From Desulfosporosinus sp. UBA5188 (lineage in GTDB: Bacteria > Bacillota > Desulfitobacteriia > Desulfitobacteriales > Desulfitobacteriaceae), in the NCBI GenBank assembly GCA_002413075.1, contig DHWG01000064.1, positions 1 to 11,301 of the forward strand: DNA of 11,301 nucleotides, read 5' to 3'. Below are positions 1 to 6,583 of the stretch, piece after piece. Under the pieces are notes generated by a model. That model did no database searches. It worked only from the letters and a program-made list of their open reading frames with translations, and was not told the DNA's origin. Position 1 is the first letter of the stretch; each line of letters opens with the position of its first letter. Both the position numbers and the translations under genes were made by a program.

Positions 1-193
1 GGTATATATTTCTAATATTATTTTACACGGTGGAACCGTCGATTTCAATGATTAACCCATGAATAAATTTCGCCCTGCCGTAACATCCGCCGCTCAATGA
101 CGACATTTAGTCTCTGTAAAGAATTTTAAAGGAATGTTCACCTTCTAGGTCGAAATTATATCTGAACGTTTGAAAGATTAGAGGATAATACCT

Positions 194-1393
194 ATGTTTG
201 GAATAAATAAAAGGGATTTTGTTTTGTTCTTGTTAGCCAGTGCTGCTATAGGGATTAGTCAAAGCGTTGATACGTCTTTTTTCAATAACTTTCTGAATGA
301 TAATTATCACCTGAGCATAACCCAGAGAACATTACTGGAGATTCCTCGGGAATTTCCAGGGTTTGCGGTTGTCTTTGTCACGGGTCTATTATTTGCTTTT
401 GGAGATATACGGACAGCTGCTGTTGCAAACCTACTTGCCGGTCTAGGGGCTCTTGGTCTGGCTTTCTGGTCACCGGACTACCTGCCTATGATTGGCTGGC
501 TGACTGTTTACAGCATGGGTCAGCATCTGTTTATGCCCATGTCCAACAGTATCGGCATGAATCTAGCCGCGGATGGTCATATTGGAAGGCGCTTAGGACA
601 AATCAATTCAGTGAACACTGCGGTCTTTCTAGTGACTAGTTTGATCACCGCGTTCCTCTTCAGGTTCATAAAAATCGACTACCACTTAGCGTTCTCCTTT
701 TCCGCAGCAGCCTTCTTCCTGTCAGCCGTACTTATATTATGTATGACCCCTCACTCTGGTAAAAGAACTGGTAAACGTTTCATTCTACGCAAAGAATATA
801 AGGTGTTTTATGGCCTGAATATGCTTTTTGGGGCTAGAAAACAGATCTTTATAACGTTCGGACCATGGGTCCTTATTAAAGTATTTGGTCAAGGTGTCGC
901 TACTTTTGCCATTTTAAGCTTCATTATTGCCGGACTCGGAATAGTTTTCAAACCTTTGATTGGTCACTTAATTGACAGTGTGGGCGAGCGATTTATTCTA
1001 GCGGGAGAAGCTGTGTCCCTCATCTTTATCTGCCTAGGATATGCCTTTAGCGAAGGCTTCTTTGCAAATCTGGGTTTAGGGAAGATCACCCTCTATGTCA
1101 TCTGTTCACTGTTTGTTCTCGATCAAATGCTTGCCTCAGTGAGTATGGCTAGAGCAACCTATCTAAGGAAAATCGCCTTAAATGCCGAGGATGTTTCCCC
1201 CACATTGTCCATGGGAATCACGATTGATCACATGGTGTCCATGTTTGTGCCTTGGTTGGGTGGGTTTGTCTGGACTGTTCTGGGCTATCAATATGTATTT
1301 ATTGGCGGGGCGATTATTGCCACACTGAATTTGCTCTTGACGACTAAGATGAAGCCGTTTAACAAACTACCAGATAAAGAAGCAACCGCGTAA
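194..1393 (+). CDS. MFS transporter, probable 12-helix membrane permease
   Basis: The protein of 399 residues is almost entirely hydrophobic, in about 12 predicted membrane segments. These split into two halves around a basic central loop at roughly residues 186-202 (HSGKRTGKRF), which is the usual major facilitator layout. Residues near 130-140 carry a basic GRRLGQINS stretch, and PLIGHLIDSVGERF (about 254-267) resembles the conserved MFS cytoplasmic loop between helices 2-3 or 8-9. Length is normal for the family. The ATG start has a GAGG ribosome binding site 8 bases upstream. The gene stands alone and converges on the hydrolase gene; a shared hairpin follows the stop. The substrate cannot be read from the sequence: drug efflux or metabolite uptake are both possible. 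Family assignment is firm, function is not. Confidence 0.85.
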   Translation: MFGINKRDFVLFLLASAAIGISQSVDTSFFNNFLNDNYHLSITQRTLLEIPREFPGFAVVFVTGLLFAFGDIRTAAVANLLAGLGALGLAFWSPDYLPMIGWLTVYSMGQHLFMPMSNSIGMNLAADGHIGRRLGQINSVNTAVFLVTSLITAFLFRFIKIDYHLAFSFSAAAFFLSAVLILCMTPHSGKRTGKRFILRKEYKVFYGLNMLFGARKQIFITFGPWVLIKVFGQGVATFAILSFIIAGLGIVFKPLIGHLIDSVGERFILAGEAVSLIFICLGYAFSEGFFANLGLGKITLYVICSLFVLDQMLASVSMARATYLRKIALNAEDVSPTLSMGITIDHMVSMFVPWLGGFVWTVLGYQYVFIGGAIIATLNLLLTTKMKPFNKLPDKEATA

Positions 1394-1423
1394 AAAATCT
1401 TCTCAAAAGAACTTGATATGAAT

Positions 1424-1470
1424 AAAAGACAGCACTGTTTCACCCGTTAAGGGGAACCGTTCTGTCTTTT
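1424..1470. terminator. Bidirectional terminator between convergent genes
   Basis: The arms AAAAGACAG (1424-1432) and CTGTCTTTT (1462-1470) form a 9-bp stem. The interior can pair further as an imperfect stem: GTTTCACCC against GGGGAAC around a GTTAA loop. The A-rich left arm and T-rich right arm give a U-tract whichever strand is transcribed, which suits its place between the MFS gene (+) and the hydrolase gene (-). Confidence 0.75.
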
Positions 1471-1495
1471 CTTCATATTTTACAAATTGCCGTAT

Positions 1496-2251
1496 TCATA
1501 ACAATTCGTTTATAAAATTCACGATCTCATTAATGACTTCCGTTGGTTTTTCCTGCATAGACATATGGCCAACACCCTTGATGATCCTTAACTCAGAATT
1601 AAGCAGACGGTCACTTAAAAACTGGGAATATTTCACCGGAGTCATAACATCTTCGTCGCCGACGATGATCAGACTGGGTACTTGGATCTTCTCGACACTT
1701 ACGACTCGATCAAATTTATTACAGGCTTCAAGGTCTGCCCAATAGACAGTTGGGGAAAGTGCTTTCATTTCCCGTAATGCTTCTTCCCGCTTCTTGGCGG
1801 GTGTCGACGAGCCGTACAAATGATCAACGTCCTTAAAGGGAATCCGTCCTGCTGCGAGGGCACCTAAGATATCCTGACTTACTTTTAGGCGTGCGCCCGA
1901 TCCAATTAAAATAAGACCGCTTAGTTTTTCTGGAGACTGCAAAGCAAACGCCTGAGCAATGGCGCCACCCATTGAGTGCCCGACTAGGACGAATTTTTCC
2001 AAAAATAACTCCCCAGTAAAGTCATCGATGAATTCAGCCATATCTTCAATACTTGAAAGCAAGCTCCCCTCTGATTTTCCATGACCTGGCAAGTCCATCG
2101 CCCATGAGTTGTATTGGCCATCAAAGATGGCTAATTGTTCGGACCAAATCTGGCTGGACCCTCCAGCGCCATGCACAAAAACGATTGGCAATGAATTCCC
2201 GCTCGTACTCTCGTAGTAAATGTTAAGTCCTTTAACGCTTACGTAAGGCAT
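1496..2251 (-). CDS. Alpha/beta hydrolase
   Basis: This is a 251-residue cytosolic alpha/beta-fold hydrolase. The nucleophile elbow GHSMGG places the catalytic Ser at about residue 93. The acid is the last Asp of VGDED (about 201) and the catalytic His lies in GVGHMS (about 229). The oxyanion motif HGAGGSS is near residue 27. The triad order and length fit the broad esterase, carboxylesterase and BioH/MenH-like group. A TTG codon 18 bases upstream in frame is not favoured as start: an AGGAG site ends 8 bases before the ATG at 2251, so that ATG is chosen. There is no signal peptide. The substrate cannot be inferred, and no neighbour points to a pathway. Confidence 0.88.
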   Translation of the reverse strand: MPYVSVKGLNIYYESTSGNSLPIVFVHGAGGSSQIWSEQLAIFDGQYNSWAMDLPGHGKSEGSLLSSIEDMAEFIDDFTGELFLEKFVLVGHSMGGAIAQAFALQSPEKLSGLILIGSGARLKVSQDILGALAAGRIPFKDVDHLYGSSTPAKKREEALREMKALSPTVYWADLEACNKFDRVVSVEKIQVPSLIIVGDEDVMTPVKYSQFLSDRLLNSELRIIKGVGHMSMQEKPTEVINEIVNFINELL

Positions 2252-2351
2252 TTGAGCCGCTCCTCTCAACTTCTTTTCTAGGCGATGTCATCATCTCAGC
2301 TCTCAACGACTCTAGTTATCATTACTGGAATAGCCGTCGCTGATAATGGCC

Positions 2352-2391
2352 TTAAAGCCCGTCATGTCTTTTAAAACATGACGGGCTTTAA
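2352..2391. terminator. Strong 16-bp stem-loop, probable terminator of the 65-residue gene
   Basis: A perfect 16-bp inverted repeat (arms 2352-2367 and 2376-2391, beginning TTAAAGCCCG and ending CGGGCTTTAA) encloses an 8-base loop. It lies 20 bases past the stop codon of the minus-strand small gene and about 100 bases before the hydrolase start. The T-rich part is inside the stem, as in symmetric Firmicute terminators; there is no long U-run outside it. Termination is likely but efficiency is uncertain. Confidence 0.65.
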
Positions 2392-2410
2392 AGAGGGTCC
2401 GTCTTTATTT

Positions 2411-2608
2411 CTATCCCTTATTTTTGGACTTAGCTAAGCGTGGCAGTTCCCAGAATTCTTTTTTGAGCGGAACTTCGTAGGTAATCTTAGTATATTTTTC
2501 TTTATCATAGGTTTGGCCCCTTAAAAGATCGACCAGAAAACGCTCCCCATTTGTCTTGTTTTCGATGACGACCATCCGACTAGGATTACTCTGCGGTCTT
2601 TCCATCAT
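2411..2608 (-). CDS. Small hypothetical protein, 65 residues
   Basis: I do not recognise this protein. It is a short, charged, soluble-looking polypeptide with no membrane segment or cysteine. A probable beta-rich centre (MVVIENKTNGERFLVDLL) is followed by a basic C-terminus (RLAKSKNKG). The case for a real gene is an AGGAG ribosome binding site 5 bases before the ATG at 2608 (8 bases before a second ATG at 2605), a strong stem-loop just downstream, and no competing frame. It stands alone on the minus strand, divergent from the antiporter gene, with about 220 bases shared between the two starts. No function can be given. Confidence 0.6.
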   Translation of the reverse strand: MMERPQSNPSRMVVIENKTNGERFLVDLLRGQTYDKEKYTKITYEVPLKKEFWELPRLAKSKNKG

Positions 2609-2674
2609 TTAATCTCCTATCTTAACAAATTATTAGATTTCTGATTTCTTTTTTATTACCCTTGTATTTAGTAT

Positions 2675-2713
2675 TCTAGAAATCTAGACAGAATTCCTGC
2701 TATATAATATATC
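2675..2713 (+). promoter_or_regulatory. Probable promoter of the NhaC-family antiporter gene, with palindromic hexamers
   Basis: A -35-like TAGACA (2685-2690) lies 17 bases before TATATC (2708-2713). A perfect TATAAT (2703-2708) overlaps it but has no good -35. The hexamer TCTAGA occurs twice (2675-2680 and 2683-2688), separated by AA, giving a nearly symmetric 14-bp element that overlaps the -35. That is a plausible operator. The resulting leader to the ATG at 2831 would be roughly 110 bases. Confidence 0.45.
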
Positions 2714-2743
2714 ATTTCCAATCTGGAGATAATAAATAAGAGA

Positions 2744-2758
2744 CTTGACTACGTCAAG
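2744..2758. repeat. Short inverted repeat in the antiporter leader
   Basis: CTTGAC-TAC-GTCAAG is a perfect 6-bp inverted repeat around three bases, inside the predicted untranslated leader of the antiporter gene. It could be an operator or a small hairpin. Its TTGAC/GTCAA half-sites resemble those at the ABC operon promoter, but the spacing differs (3 against 6), so the same protein need not bind both. Confidence 0.35.
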
Positions 2759-2830
2759 CCATTCGTTCAAGTTATATGATTACCAAGGATGGCGAGAAGT
2801 TAAAAAGCTACATAGAAAGCAGGGGCAATC

Positions 2831-4246
2831 ATGGTAAGTTCTTGGGTATCACTTTTACCGTTTCTCGTTGTAATTCCAGTTGCAGTCCTAGCCAGGCAGG
2901 TTCAACCAGGTTTGTTCATGGGTTTGATTTTAGGAAGTTATCTTGTCCAACCCGATCTCTTTGGCGGGGTTAAAACCCTCATCGCCTACTTAGTCGACAA
3001 CTTGGTGAAAACCAACAATATTCGCATCATCATCTTTCTCTATGTTTTTGCTGGACTTATTGGGTTAACAAAAATGACCGGAGGCATTAAAGGGTTTGTT
3101 AACTTTGTGGGCCGCAAAATAAAAACAGAACGAGCGGCTATGTTGCTCATTTGGTTTTCGACCATTGGGACCTTCAATAATCCCAATTTTCGAATCATGA
3201 CCATTGCCCCTATAATGAAGCTCTTAAAGCAGAGATTATCGATTTCTACGCATAAGCTGGGCTTTGTCATTGAGGTAACCTCAAATCCGGTGGTTGTGCT
3301 GGTACCAATAGCGACGGCTTTTGTCGGCTACATGGTGTCCTTGACAGGAACCGCCTTACAACATGTCGGTATCAACGAAAGCCCCTACAGTGTTTATATC
3401 CGAAGTATTCCCTTTAATTTCTTCTCTATCGTGATTATTGGAATAGGGATTTATTACAGCTTCTTTCATGAATTTTCCCACGCTGTATCAGGTAAAACTG
3501 AAGACTCTAAGGCTCAGCTGGAAGAGGAAAATCTACAAAAGTGTCTTCAAGCCTATGAAAAAGAGACGCCAAGTAAACCTTGGAATCTCCTTTTACCGCT
3601 TGCCGTTGTTTTAGTGGGTACGCTGTTTCTAAGTTGGTGGGATGGACATCTTCAGGCAAGTAACTTTTTCGACGCCTTTATTAAAGCGGACGCCTTAGGC
3701 GTCATGTTAGAGGCCTTATTCATTACGTTGATTGTCTCCCTTTTCTTCTTCCTCGTTCAAGGCTTCAGCGTTGGAAAATTAGTCACGCATTTTATCGATG
3801 GGGGCAACGAAATCGTTTCCGTCATCCTGATGTTGGTCTTGGTCTGGGCTTTATCTGCGGTCTCTGAGGATTTGGGATTTTCGAACTATATCGCCTCCCA
3901 TTTGATAGGTTGGGTCCCTCCTGAATTTATTGCGCCAGTTGTTTTTGTCTTAGGAAGCTTGCTGGCTTATTTTATCGGATCCTCATGGGGAACTTGGGGC
4001 TTGTTAATGCCCTTGGCGGTAACCCTCGCTCATCAGGCCGGATCTAGTCTTATCTTAGTCATCGGTGCTGTATTTGCGAGCGGAACGTTTGGAGCTTTTG
4101 CCTCACCTTTGAGTGATAATACCGTCACGCTCTGTGCAATCCTGAATCTTCCGGTGATAGACTATGCACGCTCAAAACTAAAACCGTCCTTGATCGCAGC
4201 TGGGATCACGACGGTTTTATATGGCGTTGCCTCGCTCTTAATGTAA
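2831..4246 (+). CDS. NhaC-family Na+/H+ antiporter
   Basis: This polytopic membrane protein of 471 residues has about 11-12 hydrophobic segments. It fits the Na+/H+ antiporter family that includes NhaC and related amino-acid exchangers. Key marks are the C-terminal GTFGAFASPLSDNTV stretch, matching the family's conserved G-x-F-G-x-x-x-S-P-x-S-D-x-T-V signature, and the SSWGTWGLLMPLA segment before it. A cytoplasmic charged loop of about 35 residues (SGKTEDSKAQLEEENLQKC and on) separates the two halves. The ATG has an AGGGG site a few bases upstream. The gene converges on ktrA with 24 bases between the stops, so Na+ export and K+ uptake sit back to back. Coupling ion and direction are inferred from family; an organic-acid or amino-acid exchanger remains possible. 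Confidence 0.8.
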   Translation: MVSSWVSLLPFLVVIPVAVLARQVQPGLFMGLILGSYLVQPDLFGGVKTLIAYLVDNLVKTNNIRIIIFLYVFAGLIGLTKMTGGIKGFVNFVGRKIKTERAAMLLIWFSTIGTFNNPNFRIMTIAPIMKLLKQRLSISTHKLGFVIEVTSNPVVVLVPIATAFVGYMVSLTGTALQHVGINESPYSVYIRSIPFNFFSIVIIGIGIYYSFFHEFSHAVSGKTEDSKAQLEEENLQKCLQAYEKETPSKPWNLLLPLAVVLVGTLFLSWWDGHLQASNFFDAFIKADALGVMLEALFITLIVSLFFFLVQGFSVGKLVTHFIDGGNEIVSVILMLVLVWALSAVSEDLGFSNYIASHLIGWVPPEFIAPVVFVLGSLLAYFIGSSWGTWGLLMPLAVTLAHQAGSSLILVIGAVFASGTFGAFASPLSDNTVTLCAILNLPVIDYARSKLKPSLIAAGITTVLYGVASLLM

Positions 4247-4270
4247 TTTAATGCCTAAGGCTCCAATCGT

Positions 4271-4921
4271 TTAGTCTGGTAATTTGGCAAGTGCTTTTTT
4301 GTTACAGACCACGACCAATATGTCCTTTTCTTTGACGACTGCGTTTGCCCCTGGTGCGATAACGATCTGATCGGCGTTTTGTTTGATTGCCACCACATTG
4401 AGACCATAAACTGCCCTTAAATTCAATTCGCCGAGGTTTTTACCAACAAATTGGGAGGAGGCAATGATCTCGAAAATACTGTAGTCTAGTGACAATTCTA
4501 TAAAATCCATGACATTCGTTCTAACTAAGTTATTGGCCAGACGAAATCCCATATCTTGTTCAGGGTAAATGATTTTGTCGGCGCCAATTTTCTCCAAGAC
4601 CTTCCCATGTAGAGCGTTTTGGGCTTTAGTCACAACATAGGGAATTCCCATTTCTTTGAGCATTAGGGTGATCAGTATATTTGCTTCGAGATCATCCCCG
4701 ATCGCTACGATGGCTACATCAAAGTTCCGCACCCCTAAAGCGCGCAACGTCTCCTCATCTCGCGCATCGGCTTGTACTGCTTGGGTCACATCCTGCATGA
4801 TGACCTGAACGGCATGCTCGTCCTTATCCATCGCTAAGACATCATGGCCTAAGGTACTGAGGGTTTGAGCGACACTCGTTCCAAATCGTCCTAATCCAAT
4901 CACCACAAATTGTTTGCGCAC
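4271..4921 (-). CDS. ktrA: KtrA/TrkA-type K+ uptake regulatory subunit (RCK protein)
   Basis: This cytosolic ring-forming regulator of the K+ channel subunit has 216 residues. The N-terminal Rossmann (RCK_N) domain starts at once with VVIGLGRFG (about 7-14). The acidic residue closing the second strand is in MDKD (about 31-34), fitting binding of an adenine nucleotide. RCK_C spans about 135-216. The length matches single-RCK KtrA/KtrC proteins rather than the double-length enterobacterial TrkA. The start is GTG with a GGAGGAG site 6 bases upstream that overlaps the ktrB stop codon. The 12-base gap implies translational coupling with ktrB. In Firmicutes the RCK_C domain commonly binds c-di-AMP; whether this one does cannot be seen here. 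Confidence 0.9.
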   Translation of the reverse strand: MRKQFVVIGLGRFGTSVAQTLSTLGHDVLAMDKDEHAVQVIMQDVTQAVQADARDEETLRALGVRNFDVAIVAIGDDLEANILITLMLKEMGIPYVVTKAQNALHGKVLEKIGADKIIYPEQDMGFRLANNLVRTNVMDFIELSLDYSIFEIIASSQFVGKNLGELNLRAVYGLNVVAIKQNADQIVIAPGANAVVKEKDILVVVCNKKALAKLPD

Positions 4922-4933
4922 TAATTTCTCCTC

Positions 4934-6265
4934 CTACCCAATCATAATTCGTTCATCTGGATATTTAATGTGTGCTTTTTTATTTTTCTTCTGGGAAAGT
5001 ACAAAGGCCAAGGTTAACGGTCCGACACGCCCTATAAACATCGTTAAAATAATGGCCATTTTGCCGACGTCGGTAAGATACGGTGTGATGCCGAGAGAAA
5101 GACCTACTGTGCCAAAAGCGGATGTTACTTCGAAAAGCACGGTCAGCAAATCGGTCCTTTCCGTCAGTGAAAGGATCGATACGATTAGAAAGACCAAAAC
5201 TGCGGCAGAGGTCGTAATTGCCCAAGCTTTCTGAATAACATCCTTAGGTAATGTCCGCCCGCCTAAGACGACATGAGGGTCACTACGATAGGTACTCAAG
5301 ACCGATAAAACCATCGCAATAAAGGTCGTTGTTTTAATGCCACCTCCCGTTGACCCAGGAGAAGCGCCTATAAACATGAGCACAATCATCGAGAGTAACG
5401 TCGTGTCATACATACCCGCTAGATTGAGTGTGTTAAAGCCGGCCGTCCGAGGAGAAACCGATTGGAAGAAGGCAGCCAGTACCTTTGTCCCTATTGGGAG
5501 TGGTCCTAAGGTCTTTGGATTGGTGAATTCCATGAGGAAAATAACCACTGCCCCTATTAAGATCAGGGCTGCGGATACCTGAAGGACTATTTTCGTATGT
5601 AGCCTATACCTTTTCCGGGGACCGAGTAGATCCGCTAAAACAATAAAGCCCAAGCCACCACATATGATCAGGAGCATGATGGTAATATTAACAACGGGAT
5701 CTCCGACGTAAGCCGTAAGACTGGAAAAATTACCAAAGAGATCGAAACCTGCGTTATTAAACGCTGACACTGAATGAAAAATACCATAGTAAAGGGCTTT
5801 ACTCCATCCAAAATCAGATTGCCAGCGCAAGGTTAGAATGAGAGCACCTATTGCTTCGATTGCGAAGGAAATCTTCAGAACAGACCGAACTAACCGAACG
5901 ATCCCTTCCACTGAGACCTGGTTAAGAGCCTCTTGCAACAACAAGCGCTGCTTAAGTGTAATTCTTCGACCTAAAATCATAGCAAACAGCGTGGCAAAAG
6001 TCATAAAACCCAGGCCACCGACTTGAATCAACAACAGAATGACCCATTGCCCAAAGTTTGTAAAGGTCGTCGCGGTATCCACAACCACTAACCCTGTAAC
6101 ACACACTGCCGAGGTTGCTGTAAAGACGGCATTCAAAAAAGGCAAGCCCAGGCCATTCTGAGTTGCTTGAGGTAACGTCAGTAATAACGCCCCAAAAAAT
6201 ATAACGAGCGCAAATCCCAAAACTAATACTTGAGATGGTACCATCATTTTCCTTGATGTGTTCAA
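4934..6265 (-). CDS. ktrB: KtrB/TrkH-type K+ transporter membrane subunit
   Basis: This is the ion-conducting subunit of a Ktr system. Four membrane-pore-membrane repeats are visible, each with its filter segment (numbering from the TTG start): TSAVCVTGL near 51-59, SAFNNAGF near 167-174, SPRTAGF near 271-277 and SAFGTVGL near 382-389. All four filter glycines are present. GASPGSTGGGIKTTT near 299-313 is the conserved gate-loop region. From the TTG at 6265 the protein has 443 residues, the usual KtrB length. The frame stays open to an ATG at 6385, but that ATG has no ribosome binding site and a promoter lies inside the extension. The TTG has GGAGG 9 bases upstream; ATGs at 6247 and 6244 are alternatives. 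First gene of a ktrB-ktrA operon. Confidence 0.9.
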   Translation of the reverse strand: MNTSRKMMVPSQVLVLGFALVIFFGALLLTLPQATQNGLGLPFLNAVFTATSAVCVTGLVVVDTATTFTNFGQWVILLLIQVGGLGFMTFATLFAMILGRRITLKQRLLLQEALNQVSVEGIVRLVRSVLKISFAIEAIGALILTLRWQSDFGWSKALYYGIFHSVSAFNNAGFDLFGNFSSLTAYVGDPVVNITIMLLIICGGLGFIVLADLLGPRKRYRLHTKIVLQVSAALILIGAVVIFLMEFTNPKTLGPLPIGTKVLAAFFQSVSPRTAGFNTLNLAGMYDTTLLSMIVLMFIGASPGSTGGGIKTTTFIAMVLSVLSTYRSDPHVVLGGRTLPKDVIQKAWAITTSAAVLVFLIVSILSLTERTDLLTVLFEVTSAFGTVGLSLGITPYLTDVGKMAIILTMFIGRVGPLTLAFVLSQKKNKKAHIKYPDERIMIG

Positions 6266-6274
6266 TCCTTTTTT

Positions 6275-6296
6275 CCTCCACGGCTTTCTTAAGCCG
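6275..6296 (-). promoter_or_regulatory. ktrB ribosome binding site preceded by a small hairpin
   Basis: On the minus strand a 6-bp stem CGGCTT/AAGCCG with loop AAGA (6296 to 6281) ends one base before the GGAGG ribosome binding site (6279-6275). It decides the start in favour of the TTG at 6265. Because the stem closes next to the binding site it could modulate initiation, but it does not cover the site. Confidence 0.5.
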
Positions 6297-6308
6297 CTCA
6301 ATTCTACG

Positions 6309-6336
6309 ATTATACCTCGTAATATGTAATATCCAA
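6309..6336 (-). promoter_or_regulatory. Predicted ktrBA promoter
   Basis: On the minus strand TTGGAT (6336-6331) is followed after 16 bases by a perfect TATAAT (6314-6309). Transcription would begin near 6302, giving a leader of about 36 bases. Two tandem copies of ATATTAC (6332-6326 and 6325-6319) overlap the end of the -35 and run through the spacer. A leader this short leaves no room for a c-di-AMP riboswitch, which often precedes ktr genes in this phylum. Confidence 0.55.
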
Positions 6337-6360
6337 GCAATGCTTTTCTAAACCGGATTA

Positions 6361-6408
6361 TTCTATCATACCCCATACTGGACATGATAGAAAGAGAAAA
6401 AGTATGGG
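6361..6408. repeat. Two interleaved perfect inverted repeats
   Basis: TTCTATCAT (6361-6369) pairs with ATGATAGAA (6384-6392), 9 bp. CCCATACT (6372-6379) pairs with AGTATGGG (6401-6408), 8 bp. The arms alternate, so one repeat cannot nest inside the other. In RNA this is an H-type pseudoknot order; in DNA it is two overlapping operator-like palindromes. The element lies upstream of the predicted ktrB promoter in the divergent ktrB/ABC region. Function unknown. Confidence 0.5.
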
Positions 6409-6509
6409 CTTAATTATTTTATCCAAAAGGAAACTCTATAATCTCGCGGACTTGGAAAAACAGAAGATCTAGGGTAACTTAAACCTGATAATTACGTCTT
6501 ATTTAGCAC

Positions 6510-6525
6510 TTGACCACTGGGTCAA
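6510..6525. promoter_or_regulatory. Operator-like inverted repeat 1
   Basis: TTGACC-ACTG-GGTCAA is a perfect 6-bp inverted repeat with a 4-base spacer, lying on the -35. Size and symmetry suit a dimeric repressor such as a TetR-family protein. Confidence 0.6.
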
Positions 6526-6538
6526 TCAAGGGTATAAT
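6510..6538 (+). promoter_or_regulatory. Strong sigma-A promoter of the ABC operon
   Basis: TTGACC (6510-6515, five of six consensus bases) lies 17 bases before a perfect TATAAT (6533-6538). Transcription should begin near 6545. The -35 hexamer is itself the left arm of an operator-like inverted repeat, so binding there would block RNA polymerase directly. Confidence 0.8.
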
Positions 6539-6548
6539 GACGCCATAA

Positions 6549-6564
6549 TCGACCGCATGGTCAA
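6549..6564. promoter_or_regulatory. Operator-like inverted repeat 2
   Basis: TCGACC-GCAT-GGTCAA repeats the half-sites and spacing of the upstream operator, with one outer mismatch. Its centre is 39 bp from the first, and it lies just after the predicted transcription start. It also covers the upstream in-frame ATG at 6557, which argues that this ATG is not the real start of the ATPase gene. Confidence 0.6.
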
Positions 6565-6583
6565 CGAGGATGAAGGGGGTTTC

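Noticed and set aside
27..39. Short palindrome ACGGTGGAACCGT upstream of the MFS gene
   Set aside because: Only 5-bp arms, 155 bases from the gene and not associated with a recognisable promoter; could be chance.
2776..2973. Possible 65-residue reading frame overlapping the antiporter start
   Set aside because: It has no ribosome binding site, and most of it is an alternative frame of the antiporter N-terminus. Residues beyond the overlap have no domain-like character.
4914..5234. Plus-strand 106-residue frame opposite ktrB
   Set aside because: Lies antisense within the well-supported ktrB frame, with shadow-like composition and no start signals. The other frames antisense to or within ktrB, the permeases and tetR were rejected for the same reason.
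6266..6556. c-di-AMP (ydaO-type) or other known riboswitch upstream of ktrB
   Set aside because: The predicted leader is about 36 bases, and I could not recognise conserved riboswitch cores in the larger intergenic region. A covariance-model scan would decide.
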